Assembly: GCA_007115705.1 (NCBI GenBank)
Contig: QXEO01000879.1
Span: forward strand, 186,001 to 250,000
Direction: 5' to 3'
DNA length: 64,000 nt
Source of the DNA: Dactylis glomerata
Taxonomy: Eukaryota > Streptophyta > Magnoliopsida > Poales > Poaceae
Shown here: positions 32,658 to 45,466 of the stretch, piece after piece
Position numbering within the stretch: the stretch's first letter is position 1
Layout: every line of letters begins with the position of its first letter
Notes under the pieces: model-generated
What the model was told of the DNA's origin: nothing
The model's input: only the letters and a program-made list of their open reading frames with translations
Database searches by the model: none
Position numbers and translations under genes: made by a program

Positions 32658-33080
32658 GTAACCTTCCTTGTGATACCATTCTGTTCTTGTAACCTTTCAT
32701 GTTGATGAACATCTTCCATAGTAAGTCTCTTTTCAACAAAATGCTTGAAGTTCATCCTTACCATTTTCCTACGTGTTGGCAGCACTTGCCTACTAGAAGG
32801 GGTATAGTATTCTATCTTCCTAGGGTTAAGGCTTAACAATGTCATTTCTCGTAGGTATGTCTCTCTAGGTTTGTGTTTATTAAACCTCGTACTCTAACTC
32901 TTGGTCAATCTCACTGGTTTTTAACAAAAGTTGTCTTGAAATTGGAACCAAGTTCCCAAATCCTATTTTGAATTTTGAAAACAAAATCTATCGTTCCTAG
33001 CTAGAGGTTTTCAATAAAGCTCATGGCAATAATCCTTATGTTGTAGATCCATTGGTTTGCCATTTAAGGGGAATTAAAAT

Positions 33081-33206
33081 CCTTTCCATTGCTCTATTTT
33101 TCCTTTCCATTGCTCTATTTGTCCTTTCCATTGCTCTGTTTGCTCTTTTCATTGCTCTGTTTGCTCTTTCCATTGCTCTGTTTGTCCTTTCCATTGCTAT
33201 GTTTGC
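33081..33206 (-). repeat. Six tandem copies of a 21-bp minisatellite
   Basis: Unit CCTTTCCATTGCTCTGTTTGC, with variants, is repeated six times without gaps. On the minus strand one frame stays open through all copies and encodes the heptapeptide NRAMERT/NRAMERA. It lies in the internal region of the long-LTR Gypsy element. Confidence 0.92.
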
Positions 33207-33732
33207 TCTTTCAACCTTCCTTGCATGAGGTGGTTGAATAGTATTACTTCCACATTAGCTACACCTTGGGGTGTCTTCTTATTGTTTGCATGGTATCCTT
33301 CAGCCATGCTAGCTTACTGAAGTCTTGGGGTATCATCCTTTGTGCACCCTCTTGCGTAATGTTCTAGTCTCTTGTACTTGAAACACTACCTCTTGTTGTT
33401 GTACTCTATATCCTTATCTCCAACTGAGGGTTATTGTAGTTGTTCTGTCATTGAAGATACTTCGGTTTGGATTTTAGGACAAGTTTAGGTCTTAGCATAG
33501 ATGAGATTTTAGATAGAAGAGATCTAAAGAAGAATTCCTACCCAAAATAGCCAATTAAAACAATTCATCTTACAAGCAATATCTAATAAACATTCATCAC
33601 ATCAAGCAAACTAGTTCCAAGACAAACGTAAAGTACGATCATCCACAAGTTGGTATGACCATAATGTTTATTACATGTTGTCTCTTATTAAAATTACTAA
33701 ATGGAAGTCCAACTAAACTTCTTGGTTCTCTT

Positions 33733-34008
33733 TCATACAGATCCATTGTTCTGGTCCAACTGCTTCAGTAGATTGGTAATTTGCTCATCCTTGGTTTTGA
33801 TGAGGTTTCCTTGAACACTAAGTTCAGATACCAACTTTTCCATGTCACCTTGAAGTTGGCTTATGGTTGCCTTCAATGCAGTGGTATCCTCCTTTTCTTC
33901 TTTGAGGTCCTTCTGGGTATTATGAAGTCTTCACTTGAGTCTTTCTCCAAGTTCCTTTATAGCTGACCAAGCAGCACATCTTGCGGAGTCAAGGAATGAT
34001 GGATACAT
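33733..34008 (-). pseudogene. Coiled-coil gag-associated fragment
   Basis: From ATG 34008 the minus strand reads MYPSFLDSARCAAWSAIKEL, meets one TGA, and continues with a coiled coil (KATISQLQGDMEKLVSEL, DEQITNLLKQLDQNN) to TGA at 33733. This is the C-terminal part of a gag-linked protein seen in Triticeae Gypsy elements of this type (from memory). The remaining internal region has further broken pieces that I could not assign. Confidence 0.55.
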
Positions 34009-34549
34009 CTCGGAGTTGGTAAATATCCAAAGTCCCATCTTCTTATGTTCGTCTTCCTTATCCTTATATAGGTGGACATTCCAAAGTCTCATCTTTTGTT
34101 CTTATATAGGTGTAGATCCAAGGTCTCATCCTTTTATGGGTGCAACTCCATCTATATTCTTGACCTTATCAATCATGGGAAATCATTTGTAAACTGCTTC
34201 TCCTTGCATTCCCACGCTTAACATGAGGTTCTTTGGTGCTTTGGGAAATTCAGTCTCACACTTCAGAGTCATGATCATCACTGGTCCTTAAATAGGTGAC
34301 ACTGAATAGTCATGATCATCACTGGTTCTTTTCATGATGGATTCGGTGAGGTTAGGCATCTAAAAGTAGAAAGAGGAGTTGTGTAAAACAAATGAATGGG
34401 GTAAGTCTTATGAGAAAGATTCAGACAGATAAGTAGATAAGTTTTGTTTAGAAAACTAAAAAAGAAGATTTTCTTTTGTAGAGGAAACAATTCCTAGGGC
34501 TTCCTAGCCTATTCCAAACCTAGGGTCTCGAACCTACAGGCAACACTAT

Positions 34550-34563
34550 GCTCTGATACTATT
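34550..34563 (-). other. Primer-binding site (initiator Met tRNA type)
   Basis: AATAGTATCAGAGC matches TGGTATCAGAGC with one mismatch and marks the LTR end. Confidence 0.7.
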
Positions 34564-37500
34564 CTATAGCGCCTTGCCTTATCAAAAGATAGAACCCATG
34601 TGTTACTGTGCCATTCCTTGGATCAGTAGATAGCACCACAGTACAAAATAAGTAATCATTGCAATAGCATCAATAATATAACGTAAATCCAGTTACATAG
34701 GTCTTCAACCTTACGAGTACACAGCATAAAGCATAGTTGCAATGAGCCTCCATCTTCATCAAGTGCCACAGGCAGACATGTTGGAATGTAAGCTCGAGAT
34801 CCTACTCCTGGTTCCTTACTCGACAATAAAAACCTGCACGTTTGAATATGCAGCCCCAAAGGGGTCAGTATAACAACGTACTGGCAAATGACACATATTT
34901 GTGGCATTTGTGAAAATGACTAAACTACATGAAATCTGGCTTAGTGGATCTCAAAGGCTGATTTGCATAAAGCAATTTTTATCCTATCTCTTTGTAAAAT
35001 TCTTTTTATCAAAATTTTATTTATAAGGGTCAAGATAACCCCCATACGCTACATACGGATCAGGTATGTAGTTCTGGGCGAAACTCAACAAAGTTTGAAG
35101 TACAGATTCCATCACCCCTCAGAGTGTATGGCCCTGAGACTTCTCCTGATTGTTGCTAGTCAAGTTTTAAAGCATTTGAAAAGATGATGAGATTCTTCCG
35201 ATCATTCCATGGTTAGAGACTCAATTGTCCATTCCGAGGACTCAGCTAATCGATTAGATTTTAACACCTTGCAAGGGTTGTGCACTTTCACCTTATCCTT
35301 TATTTTATGCCCATACATAAAATGAAACAAGACCTTTCAGAAAAAGCATTCAACCAAACTAGTCTGACCGTACCCCCTATATTATGCTACCACCTGCTGT
35401 CAGTACTCTTGGTTGAACCCTTAATCCTACTCTTTCTTGACAGAGCCTATATTATCATAAGGCTGCACTGGAAGTACTTTAATCATGGAAGCCTTATTAA
35501 TCTCTTGAATCTTGAGTGGCAATCCTGAGCGGCATCCTGAGATACACATATGTCCTAGCATGTGCCCCAGGACCCACCTACTACACTTTCCATCACAAAC
35601 CACTCCACCCAGGTAGTTCATTTTAGTTGAAGTTGTTAATTTTATTCACAAGACAACTTTCACAAGATGAATCATAGCATAGCTTCAATATTCAGATATT
35701 TAGCATCCTACTAGGTGGGTGTTTGGGGGATAGCTACTCACTACTAGAATCTAGCACTTTGTTAAACAGTTGAATATTCACCTATCATGCATACTACTGA
35801 AAATCACTAATGCATAACAAAAATAGGTAGAAGATATGTGTGTCACTTGCCTTTTTGAAGAATACAATCTTTTCACTCTTCTCTCAACTAATCACGTAGC
35901 TCTTCACACAAGCTATACCACAGAAATAGCAATACATAAACAATCCATACAACACAATCAAACAAACAAATAATTGAAAAGGGTTTGTTTAACCATTTAG
36001 ATTATTTAAGATATTGTGGTAGAATAGATATGGCAAAGGAATTATGGATAGATGGATAGGTGTTTGAATGCTAGTTGGAAAAGATCAATATGATTGGAGA
36101 GAATTGGACTAGGCAAAATAATATTGACAAGGTCTTTATGCTTTAAGAAAGCATGAATGAAGTTTTAGAATGGCTCATGTGAATTAGATCACATAGGTGT
36201 GGAATAGTGCAACAACAATACTATTTGAATAAGTGTAACAACATTTATTCTTAAATAGCAGCTATTGCACTTAGACACTGAGCAAAGGTTCTTGAAATAT
36301 TGAAGTACTCAATTAACTCATTTGCTAATGAATAGTTCAACACATGGAAATAAGTTCAAGTAGGCATCAGATTGTGTATGAATGATTGACATTTGAGAAC
36401 ATAGCTCAAATTATTCATTGATCAACATGGTGTATAAACACATACGATGGTATGAGTTATAATCAACACCACATTAGCAAAATAAGATTTAGGTTTGAGA
36501 TGAATTCATATTCTACTCAAGTAGCACAATTACAATTTGAATATATATATGAATTGGACAAATATGATTAGATGAATCAAGGTATGGATCAAGATGATGT
36601 CTAGTTGATATTTGATAACTAGCTATGAACCTAGGGTTTACTAAAGTAGAAGAGATCATTAATTAAAAAGAAATTAGAATCAATCTATATAGGAAATACT
36701 CAAATTCTTATATTAGAATTTGAATAATTGTGAAGTGGTTCAAGAAATTTGTGGAAGTGATGCTACTTGATAGCTTGCAGTTAAACAAAGTCACTGTAGT
36801 TGGAATCACTCAAAAATAAGTTATAGAATTTGAATTATCACCAAAATAGTGATTTGGATAGATTTGAATGCACAAAGTGTGTGCACGTAACAAATTTGAT
36901 ATTTCTTGATCCTATGATGTTCTACAAGATTATAGGATTCCGGAGACTACAAATTTGTAATTTTTGGACACTTGAAACAAAAGATATGAATTAATTAAGC
37001 TAACAGAGGTATTTATTTCAATTTGAAAATAGATTCAAATTGACTATTGAACCTATGAAATATAAGTGCACTAATGGATTCTACATGTTCTAAGGATTCC
37101 AAGGGTATATCATTTGCTAAATTTTGAGTTACAGAACGAAAGTTATGAATTTCTAAAGATTCAGCACAAATCTGTTTTTAAATCCAATTCGAATTTCAGT
37201 TTGAACCTGGGACAGGCCACGTGGCATGTTCTGATTGAACTGTACCGGTTCATTCGGATCAGTGATGTGATCCGCTGGATTTAAAGGAGATTGGATGCAC
37301 CAGATCATACGGTACCTGTTCGGATAAGAGATCTGATCTGGTGCCTTAGATCCAGATCGGACGGTGAGAAAAGAAAAGGAGGAACTCACCGGTTCAAATT
37401 AGGTTTCCGGCGAGAAACCCCAGCGAGGCGCACTGGAGGTTGATCTCCGGTGAGCTTCTGGCTACCTCTGGTTGACGGTGAGGCTATGACGATGATCAGC

Positions 37501-38635
37501 TCGACTAGAGGAATCCGATGGTGGTGGTGACGTGCTCGATCGCGTCCAGACGAGATGGGGAGGGGTGGCTGGAGCGACGACGTTCTGCAGGGCATCCTGG
37601 ACGCGGTGCTGCATGACGTCTGCGAGGCGAGAGAGGGTGTGGCGCTTCTTCTGGGGAGTGCAGGGCGACGAGGCGACTGGGGTGGCGAAGTTGGCAGACT
37701 CGAGGTGGTCTGTAGGCTCGGCGATTGCTCACCGAAGTTTCGGGCGGCGGACGGGGCACTCGGCTCGGGATCAATCTAGGCTAGGGCTTCGAAGAAAAAT
37801 GAGAAAACAGAGGAGAGGCAGATGCAGGGGGTTTTATAATGAGGGAGACATGCGGGAGGGGGTAGGGTTTCCCAGGGCGGCGTCGATCGATGGCTGGCAG
37901 AGCTCCCGTGCTCGCCCAGGGCTCCTGCCCATGCTAGAGGACGATCTGATAGGTGGACCCCACCTGTCAGTGTCAGGGAAAGAGGGAAAAGAGATACCCC
38001 TTCGGGGTTAGATGATAGTGGGCTGGGGCCGCTTCGGTGGCTGGGCTGAAATGGCTCCCCCGGGCCTTTTCTTATTTTCTGATTTCTTTTCAACTGTTCT
38101 TTTTTGTTTTGCTATTTCTTTTGTTGTTTTTGCAATAAAACTTATAATCAAAGTCAAATCAATTTCTAAATCATTCTAATATTCAAAGCTGTGTTTTAAA
38201 CCAGTAAGACAACTAGTTTTCAAAACAAATGGAAATTTTCAATAAAGTTTCATGAACCAAGCAAGGAGGACTTGCTTGCATAACATAAAATATGAATAGG
38301 GTTTAGAAAATAGTTCTTTTAGAAATCAGTGATTAAACCATATAAAATAATGTTTGAAACTATCCTTCAAACTTAGTTTTGAAAATTAAATAAATAATTT
38401 TGTAAACCATCTTTTGCAAGCAAGCTTGCATAGATTCATGTGTAAAAATATTATTTGGAAAACTTTTATCTTCTCAAAGAAATTGTTCAATAAAATGATA
38501 GAAGGTTTGAAATAGTTTTCTACTAAAGCTTTTAATTAACTACAAGTTTTAAATCTTTGTGAATTTCCAATCAATACATGCAAAACAAAAACAAAAAATT
38601 TCCCCCAAAATTTGATAAAATCTTGGGATGTTACA
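34564..38635 (-). repeat. Long LTR, about 4.07 kb
   Basis: Starts TGTAACATCCC at 38635; the end is placed by the primer site. A GC-rich segment at 37.4-38.0 kb with a TATA box (TTATAAAA on the minus strand near 37,831-37,838) is the likely promoter and leader. Open frames there on both strands are by-products of GC content. The rest (34.6-37.3 kb) is AT-rich with no gene supported. Confidence 0.65.
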
Positions 38636-38741
38636 GGACATGGTTGGCAAATTGCATAAATCATGGCCAGGTGGGCACGTCTATATGCTGGTCGCAGTCG
38701 ATAAATTCACCAAGTGGATAGAGGCAGCTCCAATGACAACT
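38636..38741 (+). pseudogene. Tat-lineage integrase core, first part
   Basis: The plus strand reads DMVGKLHKSWPGGHVYMLVA then VDKFTKWIEAAPMTT, the start of a retroviral-type integrase core including the first catalytic Asp (D-M-V-G). The frame stops at the LINE insertion and resumes in phase at 63917 after the 14-bp target duplication. Upstream it is cut by the long-LTR Gypsy element. It is the oldest layer on this side of the window. Confidence 0.8.
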
Positions 38742-38834
38742 CCCACTACAATTTTTATATTAATGGTGAGAACTGTAAAAGATATTTACAAAGGGTCCTA
38801 ACTATAGCAAAGAATGTACAAAGATAAGAAAAAA

Positions 38835-41403
38835 TTACATGAAATTTTCCAACCAAAACAAGAACTCAGACTCAAACTTCTTTTTTATTCTATACTTCAG
38901 AAGCTTGAGCTCTTGATGGAAAATAGCCTTCCAGTTGTTGAAAGTGGGGCTCTTATTCTCAAAGATCCTCTCATTTCTGACTATCCAAATAGCCCAGGAG
39001 GATAGAATTATTATTTCCATATAGAATGGAACATTGAGCTTATCTTTAATATCATAAATAGCCTCCAAGAGAGGCAGACCACTTATTCTTGAGGGACAAA
39101 CGAAATCCCAACATTTCTGGGCAAAAGGACACTCCCAGAATAGGTGCATCAAAGTCTCTTGCAGATTACAATTCAAGGTTGCACAATTGTAACAATGAAG
39201 TTGCATTTGTTTCCTTCCAAGTAGATTCCTGGTGTTAAGCCTGTCATGAAGCAGCAGCCAAAAAAATTTGTGTCTAGCTTGATAGGAAGAATCCCAAATC
39301 CATTTGAATTGAACAGGTAAAGGTTGGACACCAATCAGAGCCATATAGGCCTTTTTGATAGTGAAATTCGCATTACCCCAAATATAAGTCCAAATATCCT
39401 TACTGCTAGACTGCATAGTTACTTGGGCCTCTAGGCACATGACTTCCAGTTCTTGAAATTCCAAATAAGCCTCAATAGACATTGGCAAGTGGAATAGATC
39501 TTCCAGGAATTCTGTGTGCACTGTGTCATAGACATATATGTCTTTGTTTTTTGCAAAAGTTGCTAGATGAGGAAGTTTTGTCAACAAACAATCATCACTC
39601 CATAGATCAGTCCAAAGCAATGCAGTCTTTCCATCTCCAATTTGGCATCTGCCAATTCCTTTAAAATTATCCAGCAGCTTAAGATGTGATTTCCACCAGA
39701 ATGAACCATTATTTAGGTTTGAAGGCAAAGACCCATCTTGGTAGTATGAGTTCCAAATAAGGTTGACCCAAGGAATATCTTGTCTGTTGAAAAACTTATG
39801 TAGGTTCTTAAGCATTAAAGCTTTGTTTTGGGCATCTAGCTGAAGAACTCCTAAACCACCTTGATTTTTTGGCCTGCAAACCTTTGGCCAAGCAATTAAA
39901 GCAGAACCCTTAGCTTGAACTTCATTATTCTTCTTCCTCCATAGGCAGTATCTCATGTATTTCTCTATCTGATCTTTAATAGTGACTGGTACATCCAAGC
40001 AGGCCATGAAGGAAATTGGCAGGGATGAAAGCATAGATTTTACCATGAGGAGCTTACCACCATAGTCCGGAAAGTCAGCAATTCCACACAATCTTCTCTC
40101 TACCCTTTGAACAATAGGCAAAAAAATGCTCTAGGGATGGCTCAGAAATCCCTAGTGGCAAACCAAGGTATGCAAATGGAAGAGTTCCAGGTTTGAAGTT
40201 AATAGAATTTGCAAAGTGTTGCAGCCTTATACTATCCATATTTATTGGCATCATGCAAGATTTGTTGTAGTTAACTTTTAGGCCAGTTGATGCAGTAAAA
40301 GTTTGCAGAAGAGCTTTGAGACATATTAATTCTCTTGCATTTGCTTTTAGAACCACAAGGGTGTCATCAGCATGTTGAATCAGAGGGAAATCAGGGCAGG
40401 CCATGCCATTTAGAGGTGCCTTGATAATACCTTGAAACATTGCTTTTTTTAGCACAGCTTGAAGCAGGTCCGCTGCCAGCACAAAAAGGAGGGGGGAGAG
40501 AGGATCTCCCTGTCTGTCTCCTCTTTTGCAATAAATTTTCTTTCTAGGAACTCCATTCAAGAGAATTGATGAGGTCCCAGAGCTTAGAATCATTGAAATC
40601 CACTTGATCCACTTCTCCCCAAATCCTCTTGCTTTAAGAATTTCAATAATGGCAGAATGTTCTATTTTGTCAAAGGCCTTTTCAAAATCTAGTTTAAAAT
40701 CAGAATCTCCTCCTTTGACTTGTGACATTGGAAGAGAAATTCATAAGCCCAGCCAAGATAGTCTTGAATTGATCTATTCTTGAGAAAACCATACTGATTC
40801 TTGTGAACCAATTTGAGAATGACTTTCTGCGATCTATTTGCTAGAAGTTTTGTGATGACCTTCAGGATGGAGTTGAGCAATGAGATTTGCCTAAAGTCAT
40901 TGGCAGAGATAGCGACATCATTTTTTGGAATTAAAGTGATGAAGGAATCATTGATACTTTCCAAGTTTATTTTCCCTTCATAGAAATCTAAGATGAGTTG
41001 CTTGACATCTGCAGCAATAATGGGCCAACAGCATTTGAGGAATTCATTGTTGAAGCCATCAGGGCCAGGTGATTTGTCATTTGGCAACTCTTTTATGACA
41101 TCTTCAATTTCTTTCTCAGTAAAAGGAACTTCAAGGGAGTCAAAAATATCAGAATTTTGACTTGGATATAGTTCTTGGATATGGAAAATCATGCTAGTCT
41201 TGTCTGATTTCCCCATTCTTTCCTTAAAGGCCTTCCAAAGAATTGCAGCTTTACCCTCATGGTCAGAGACTTCAGCATGTTCATCATTCTCCCAAACTGA
41301 AATGAAATTGTGCCTGTAATTTATAGTTGCCTTTGTATGGAAGAATTTTGTGTTCTCATTTCCTAGTTTCACCCATTTGATTTTTCCCCTTTGCTTCCAG
41401 TAA
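38835..41403 (-). pseudogene. LINE ORF2, 3' part: reverse transcriptase and zf-RVT domain
   Basis: In three overlapping frames: NDKSPGPDGFNNEFLK (fingers), KLDFEKAFDKIEHSAI, KRGDRQGDPLSPLLFVLA, QHADDTLVV (catalytic A-D-D), AYLGLPLG, then the thumb and a C-terminal zf-RVT domain (RHKFFWLLLHDRLNTRNLL, C-Y-N-C, HLFWECPFAQKCW). Frameshifts sit near 40690 (lost A in an A run) and near 40110 (T run). Target-primed reverse transcription would need this with the endonuclease. The upstream half lies beyond the Tat element at 57481-58572, and the frame (QKTYWKQRGKIKWVK) is restored when the insertion and one AGTAA copy are removed. Confidence 0.9.
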
Positions 41404-42334
41404 TGTCGTCATGGTGAAACAACATATGCCATGGGATGGCTTAAATGGGGGCCGAACTAGATGCTGGAGAATTCGGGAGAGGGGAACGAGCTGAAAAGCA
41501 CGATAGAAAGGAACATAGATCTACCCAGGTTCGGGGCTCTCGTAAGGAGATAACACCCCTACTCCTGCTCTACCGGTTATATATTTGGATCGATGGAGTA
41601 CACAACAATGGTGCTTCCAAGCTCTCAGCTAGAGGAGGAAGATGAACTGCTAAGTGTAGGAACACTCTGGGACCAACCCCTCTCTAGGGCTCCCTGTGCC
41701 ACCTTATATAGTGGTGGCCAGGGTTACAACGGTCACCCGAGACCAGGAGACACCAACTACACTCCAAATAGGGCAGGCTGACGAAGGCAGAGACCCTTGA
41801 CTTTCTCCCTGATTGCTCTCGATGGGACTCACCATCGCTGTACCTTGTACTTCTTGGACTGTGACCTTACCACTGTGAGGTAAGGGCTGTACGGGTGCAC
41901 AGTGAGGGTAGGTAAACCACCACTGTGCACCCTGTCAACATGATCTCCCTCCATACTTGGCAGGATCTCTCCTTGATTGCAGGGACATGACACCTTGGTT
42001 GACTTATGTATCCAGGATATGAACGTTGGCCATATCCAGGATATGAACATTGGCCATATCCTGGAAAAGAAAGGTCGGGTAATCCGGCTCCCTGCTCCTG
42101 CACAACATATCAAATAAGTTAGGCCGGCATATCTGTGCATATGCTGGCACACCTCTATAAGTATCCTGGTTATTCCGGCTTGTCTAAACTCAGGCCGAGA
42201 TACACTTATATGCCGGTATGGCCGACGCTCTCATACCCCGGCCAGACCCCATCTAGGTCAACCGGCATAAAGTCAACCTTATTCTCTGTATCTTTCTAGT
42301 CTCTTGACCCTACCGGGGGGTCATCCCCCCGACA
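41404..42334 (-). repeat. 3' LTR of the 16-kb Tat element
   Basis: Spans 931 bp; a TATA motif (TATATAAGG on the minus strand) lies near 41705. Confidence 0.92.
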
Positions 42335-43387
42335 TTAGTCCCCGAAGCTGTCGAGGTCCCCCAGTCTTAACTGAGGGGCCTTGGCAGGTTTAACATGATA
42401 TCTCTTTTGTTATATCCCGGCGCATGATTTTCACCGGCGATCACACTATATGCCGGCTCTTCTTTCTTTTCCACAAGTTAATCCGGCCGGTCCCGGGGTA
42501 TTCCGTTCGGAACTTATTCCCTGGGCAGTTACACCGGCACATATATGAGACTTCCTCGAGAAGCCATGTCTGACAGTTTGCATTGAAACTTGCAACCGCC
42601 CTGCCACTGCGAACGGTTACACAATGTGACGGTTCAAAATGCATTTAATGCGTGCCATCATTGCCTAGTGGCACGGTTACAGGAACCGCCGCCCCACTCC
42701 GTGCCGCCACGTGGCAACTTCCCGCAGAAACGGTCGGGGTAGTGGAACACTTACCATGATCCCCACGACCCTCTCTGGCGATATATAAATAGGGCGGCGA
42801 GGATAAACTTCTCCTTTTTACCCCACATCATCGTCTTCCTCCTCTGCTCCCCTGTCTCTTGCACTTCACCGCCGGATCGAGGAACAGAGAAGGAGCTCCA
42901 CCACCGTCGCCCCACTTCACACCGGCGCCGACGCTCGACAACGTCCGACACCTTCGTCGACGACGCCGCCGCCACTTCTCTCCGTGACATTGTTGGGAGA
43001 TCGGATCTCCCTCTGTACGCTTGCCGCCATTCCATCGCTGTCGGCCAAGCTTCGGTAAGTTCTTACTTCTCTGTTCTTCATTTCCCGTGCTTTTCTATAG
43101 CGATGCCATGATAATCTTGCTTGCTTGGATCTGCGGTAGTTCCTTTGCTTGATATCCCTCTGATTCGATTAGCATTGCTAGCAAGGTTCCTTAGCAGTTC
43201 ACAGGTGTTCTTCCTTAGGAGTTTTACCCATGTTTATTTCTGATTTTAACTGCGATGGTAGATCTTCATTTCCTACTAACATCGGTGAGAGTGGTATGCC
43301 AGAGAGACTAACCTCCCTCTTTACCCTGCTTTTGATAGGACTAACATCACGGGACTCCGGCTCTCACGCCTTATCCCGGCCACCAAG
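42335..43387. other. Polypurine tract, 3' non-coding region and antisense leader
   Basis: The polypurine tract CGGGGACTAA adjoins the LTR. The remainder is GC-moderate, with many CCGGC motifs, and acts as upstream region and 5' leader of the antisense gene. No other gene is seen. Confidence 0.6.
42781..42790 (+). promoter_or_regulatory. TATA box of the antisense gene, 16-kb Tat element
   Basis: ATATATAAAT followed by AGGGCGGCG, about 600 bp before the presumed start codon, identical to 18824-18833. The leader between them may contain an intron. Confidence 0.65.
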
Positions 43388-44397
43388 ATGGCTTCATCGA
43401 GTATGACGGCCACCTCGGCTTTGGAGGAGGATAACTCGGCCCAGCTCCAAGGACACTCCGGCTGGGAGGGGTCGGAGGTTACTCCGGCCGACATATCCTA
43501 GATCACCACAACCAGAAGAGTTCCGGACGGCGTTGCATGCCGGCTACCGGCGGGAGAGATAGTGCCGGCACCTGAACCCGGTGAATGCGTCGTGTTCATC
43601 GCCCACTTCAAACGGGGCTTTGGACTGCCGGCGTCGGACTTCTTCCGGGACTTTCTCGACACCTACGACCTGCAGCCTCACCATATCCCGGCGAATGCGG
43701 TGATGATTCTCTCTACCTTCGCCGCTTTCTGCGAAGGCTTCGCCGGCATAGAGGCCTTCACCCAAGCTTGGGCGAAGTACTTCCAACTGCGGAAGCAAGT
43801 TATCCAAGAACCGCCCCGGAGCAAGGACGACCCGCCGGAGACGGCTCAGGAGAAGAAGGACCGCCCCATGACCCAATGTGGTGCGGCCACCATCATGTCC
43901 CGGAAGGGCTCGGACTTCCCCAAGGTGGAACTGCTTGAATCTTGCAAGAAGTGGCAGAAGAGCTTCTTCTATGTCAAGAACACCACAGACGTTGATCAGC
44001 TCAACCTGCCGCCATTCGTGGACGAGCCACCCTTGGCGATGAAGAACTGGACGTACAACCCGAAGACTACCGTGATGCCGGTGAACGCCCTTCACCGGGT
44101 TAAGGGCGAGCTGCGGGATGCCGGCCTCACTCCTCAGGACTTGGTGGCTTGCTTCATCAGCCGGCGCGTCTCTCCTCTGCATCGCCGGTCACATAAAATT
44201 TGCCAGATGAGCGGGCCCATGGACCCCACCCGGCACTCTACACACGAGCTGACTCCGGCCGACATCTTGCGGAGGATCAAAGACATCTGCAAGTCCTCTC
44301 AGGCCACCTTTGCCTGGGGACTAGAACCATACAGCCGGGATCGCCCCGCCCCAATGGTAAACTCCTCTGGCCGATACATAGTCTCTTGCCCGGCATA

Positions 44398-45466
44398 TCT
44401 CTACTACTATAACGCAGCAGTTTTGAATTTGAATGTACTACTTCCAAGTTTCCCGCCATAGCAACAGTAAAGTGATTCTCGGCCGTTGATATGTGCTAAC
44501 GGGCTGGCATCCACCGCTCATCAACTATCAAGATTTAGAATCTAACGGTTGACATGCGTGGGATTCGCCTCCCTAACACGCGCAGCAAGCCTGCTCTAGA
44601 ACAGCGGTGTACAGCCTAGGACCAAGACGAATTTTCTAGAAGCATGCACGTTTCCCCTAAAGTATTGTGGGAAGAGTGAATCTTCTATGCGTTTATTGAT
44701 CTCGAGTACCGGCAGTATGTTGCTGCTAACTATCCCAGGTCTTAACAACGAAGGTTCCTGAGGCTACACGACTCCATTTTGAAACTGAGCTTAGATATAA
44801 AACTAACTACTCCAAAACACTTCAATACTTATGTGAACTTCACAAGAAAAGGTATCATTGGTCGCTGCCTTTTTTTTTGTTTATTAGTATTTTCGTAAAT
44901 GTTTGACAAGTTTGCATGTCCTATTTGAAACTCGCAAATGATAATTTACCCAGTAAAAATTCAATAGATAGTGTGTACGTGTAAAACTACTCAATACGGT
45001 TATTTAAAATGCCATCATAATAGCTCATTATGAGTTAAGGACATACGTGTATGTACTGAAATTATGTTTATAATTTTATTTGGCCTGACCTGCATTTTTG
45101 AAGATGTTCATACTGCGGGTTTTTGCTATTACAATCCTTTTTTTTTCTCTGGTCTTGGAGCTTTTTACTATAGTCTGCATTTTGATTATCCTATTCACAT
45201 AATTCACATTATTAATTAAAATACAAGAATACGTCACATGTAAACGTTAATGAAAAAGACACTTATAATATGTTTCATCTTAGAATTATAAAACATGTTG
45301 TAAATTTAATTGTATTATAACATGATAGCTCAAGTATATATTATTTGGTAGAGCCCTAAGTCTTTTAAGTCTATTGTAATTAGATATGCAACATATAATA
45401 TTTAATTTAAAAAATCTGCTTCATCTATTTTATATGTTAACGTGCAAAGCATGTGCTACTTACTAG
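44398..45466 (+). mobile_element. Non-autonomous Helitron, 1,069 bp
   Basis: Begins TCTCTACTACTATAACG after a host A (44397) and ends CTAG before a host T (45467). A hairpin ACGTGC-AAA-GCATGT (45440-45454) stands eight bases before CTAG. All are Helitron hallmarks: 5' TC, 3' CTRR, subterminal hairpin, A/T target, no duplication. There is no Rep/helicase frame. Removing it leaves a normal 155-bp first intron in the antisense gene. Confidence 0.88.

Larger units (their letters stand above)
32658..38635 (-). mobile_element. Gypsy element with an LTR of about 4.1 kb, partial
   Basis: On the minus strand an LTR starts TGTAACATCCCAAGATTTT at 38635 and is followed, at 34563, by TAGTATCAGAGCATAG, a near-perfect initiator-methionine-tRNA primer site (TGGTATCAGAGC). 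About 1.9 kb of internal sequence follows to 32658, where the Athila element interrupts it. The rest, including pol and the 3' LTR, is not in the window. Such long LTRs with TGTAACATCCC ends are common in Triticeae Gypsy families. It is inserted in a Tat integrase sequence (38636 onward). Confidence 0.75.

Noticed and set aside
32658..32662. GTAAC as target duplication of the minus-strand Athila element
   Set aside because: The opposite flank was lost with the truncated 3' LTR, so no pair exists to compare.
33030..33230. CRISPR-like array
   Set aside because: The 21-bp units are contiguous with no unique spacers: a minisatellite in a plant retrotransposon.
37505..38011. Overlapping long open frames on both strands
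   Set aside because: They lie in the GC-rich block of an LTR, with no recognisable domain; open frames are expected there by composition.
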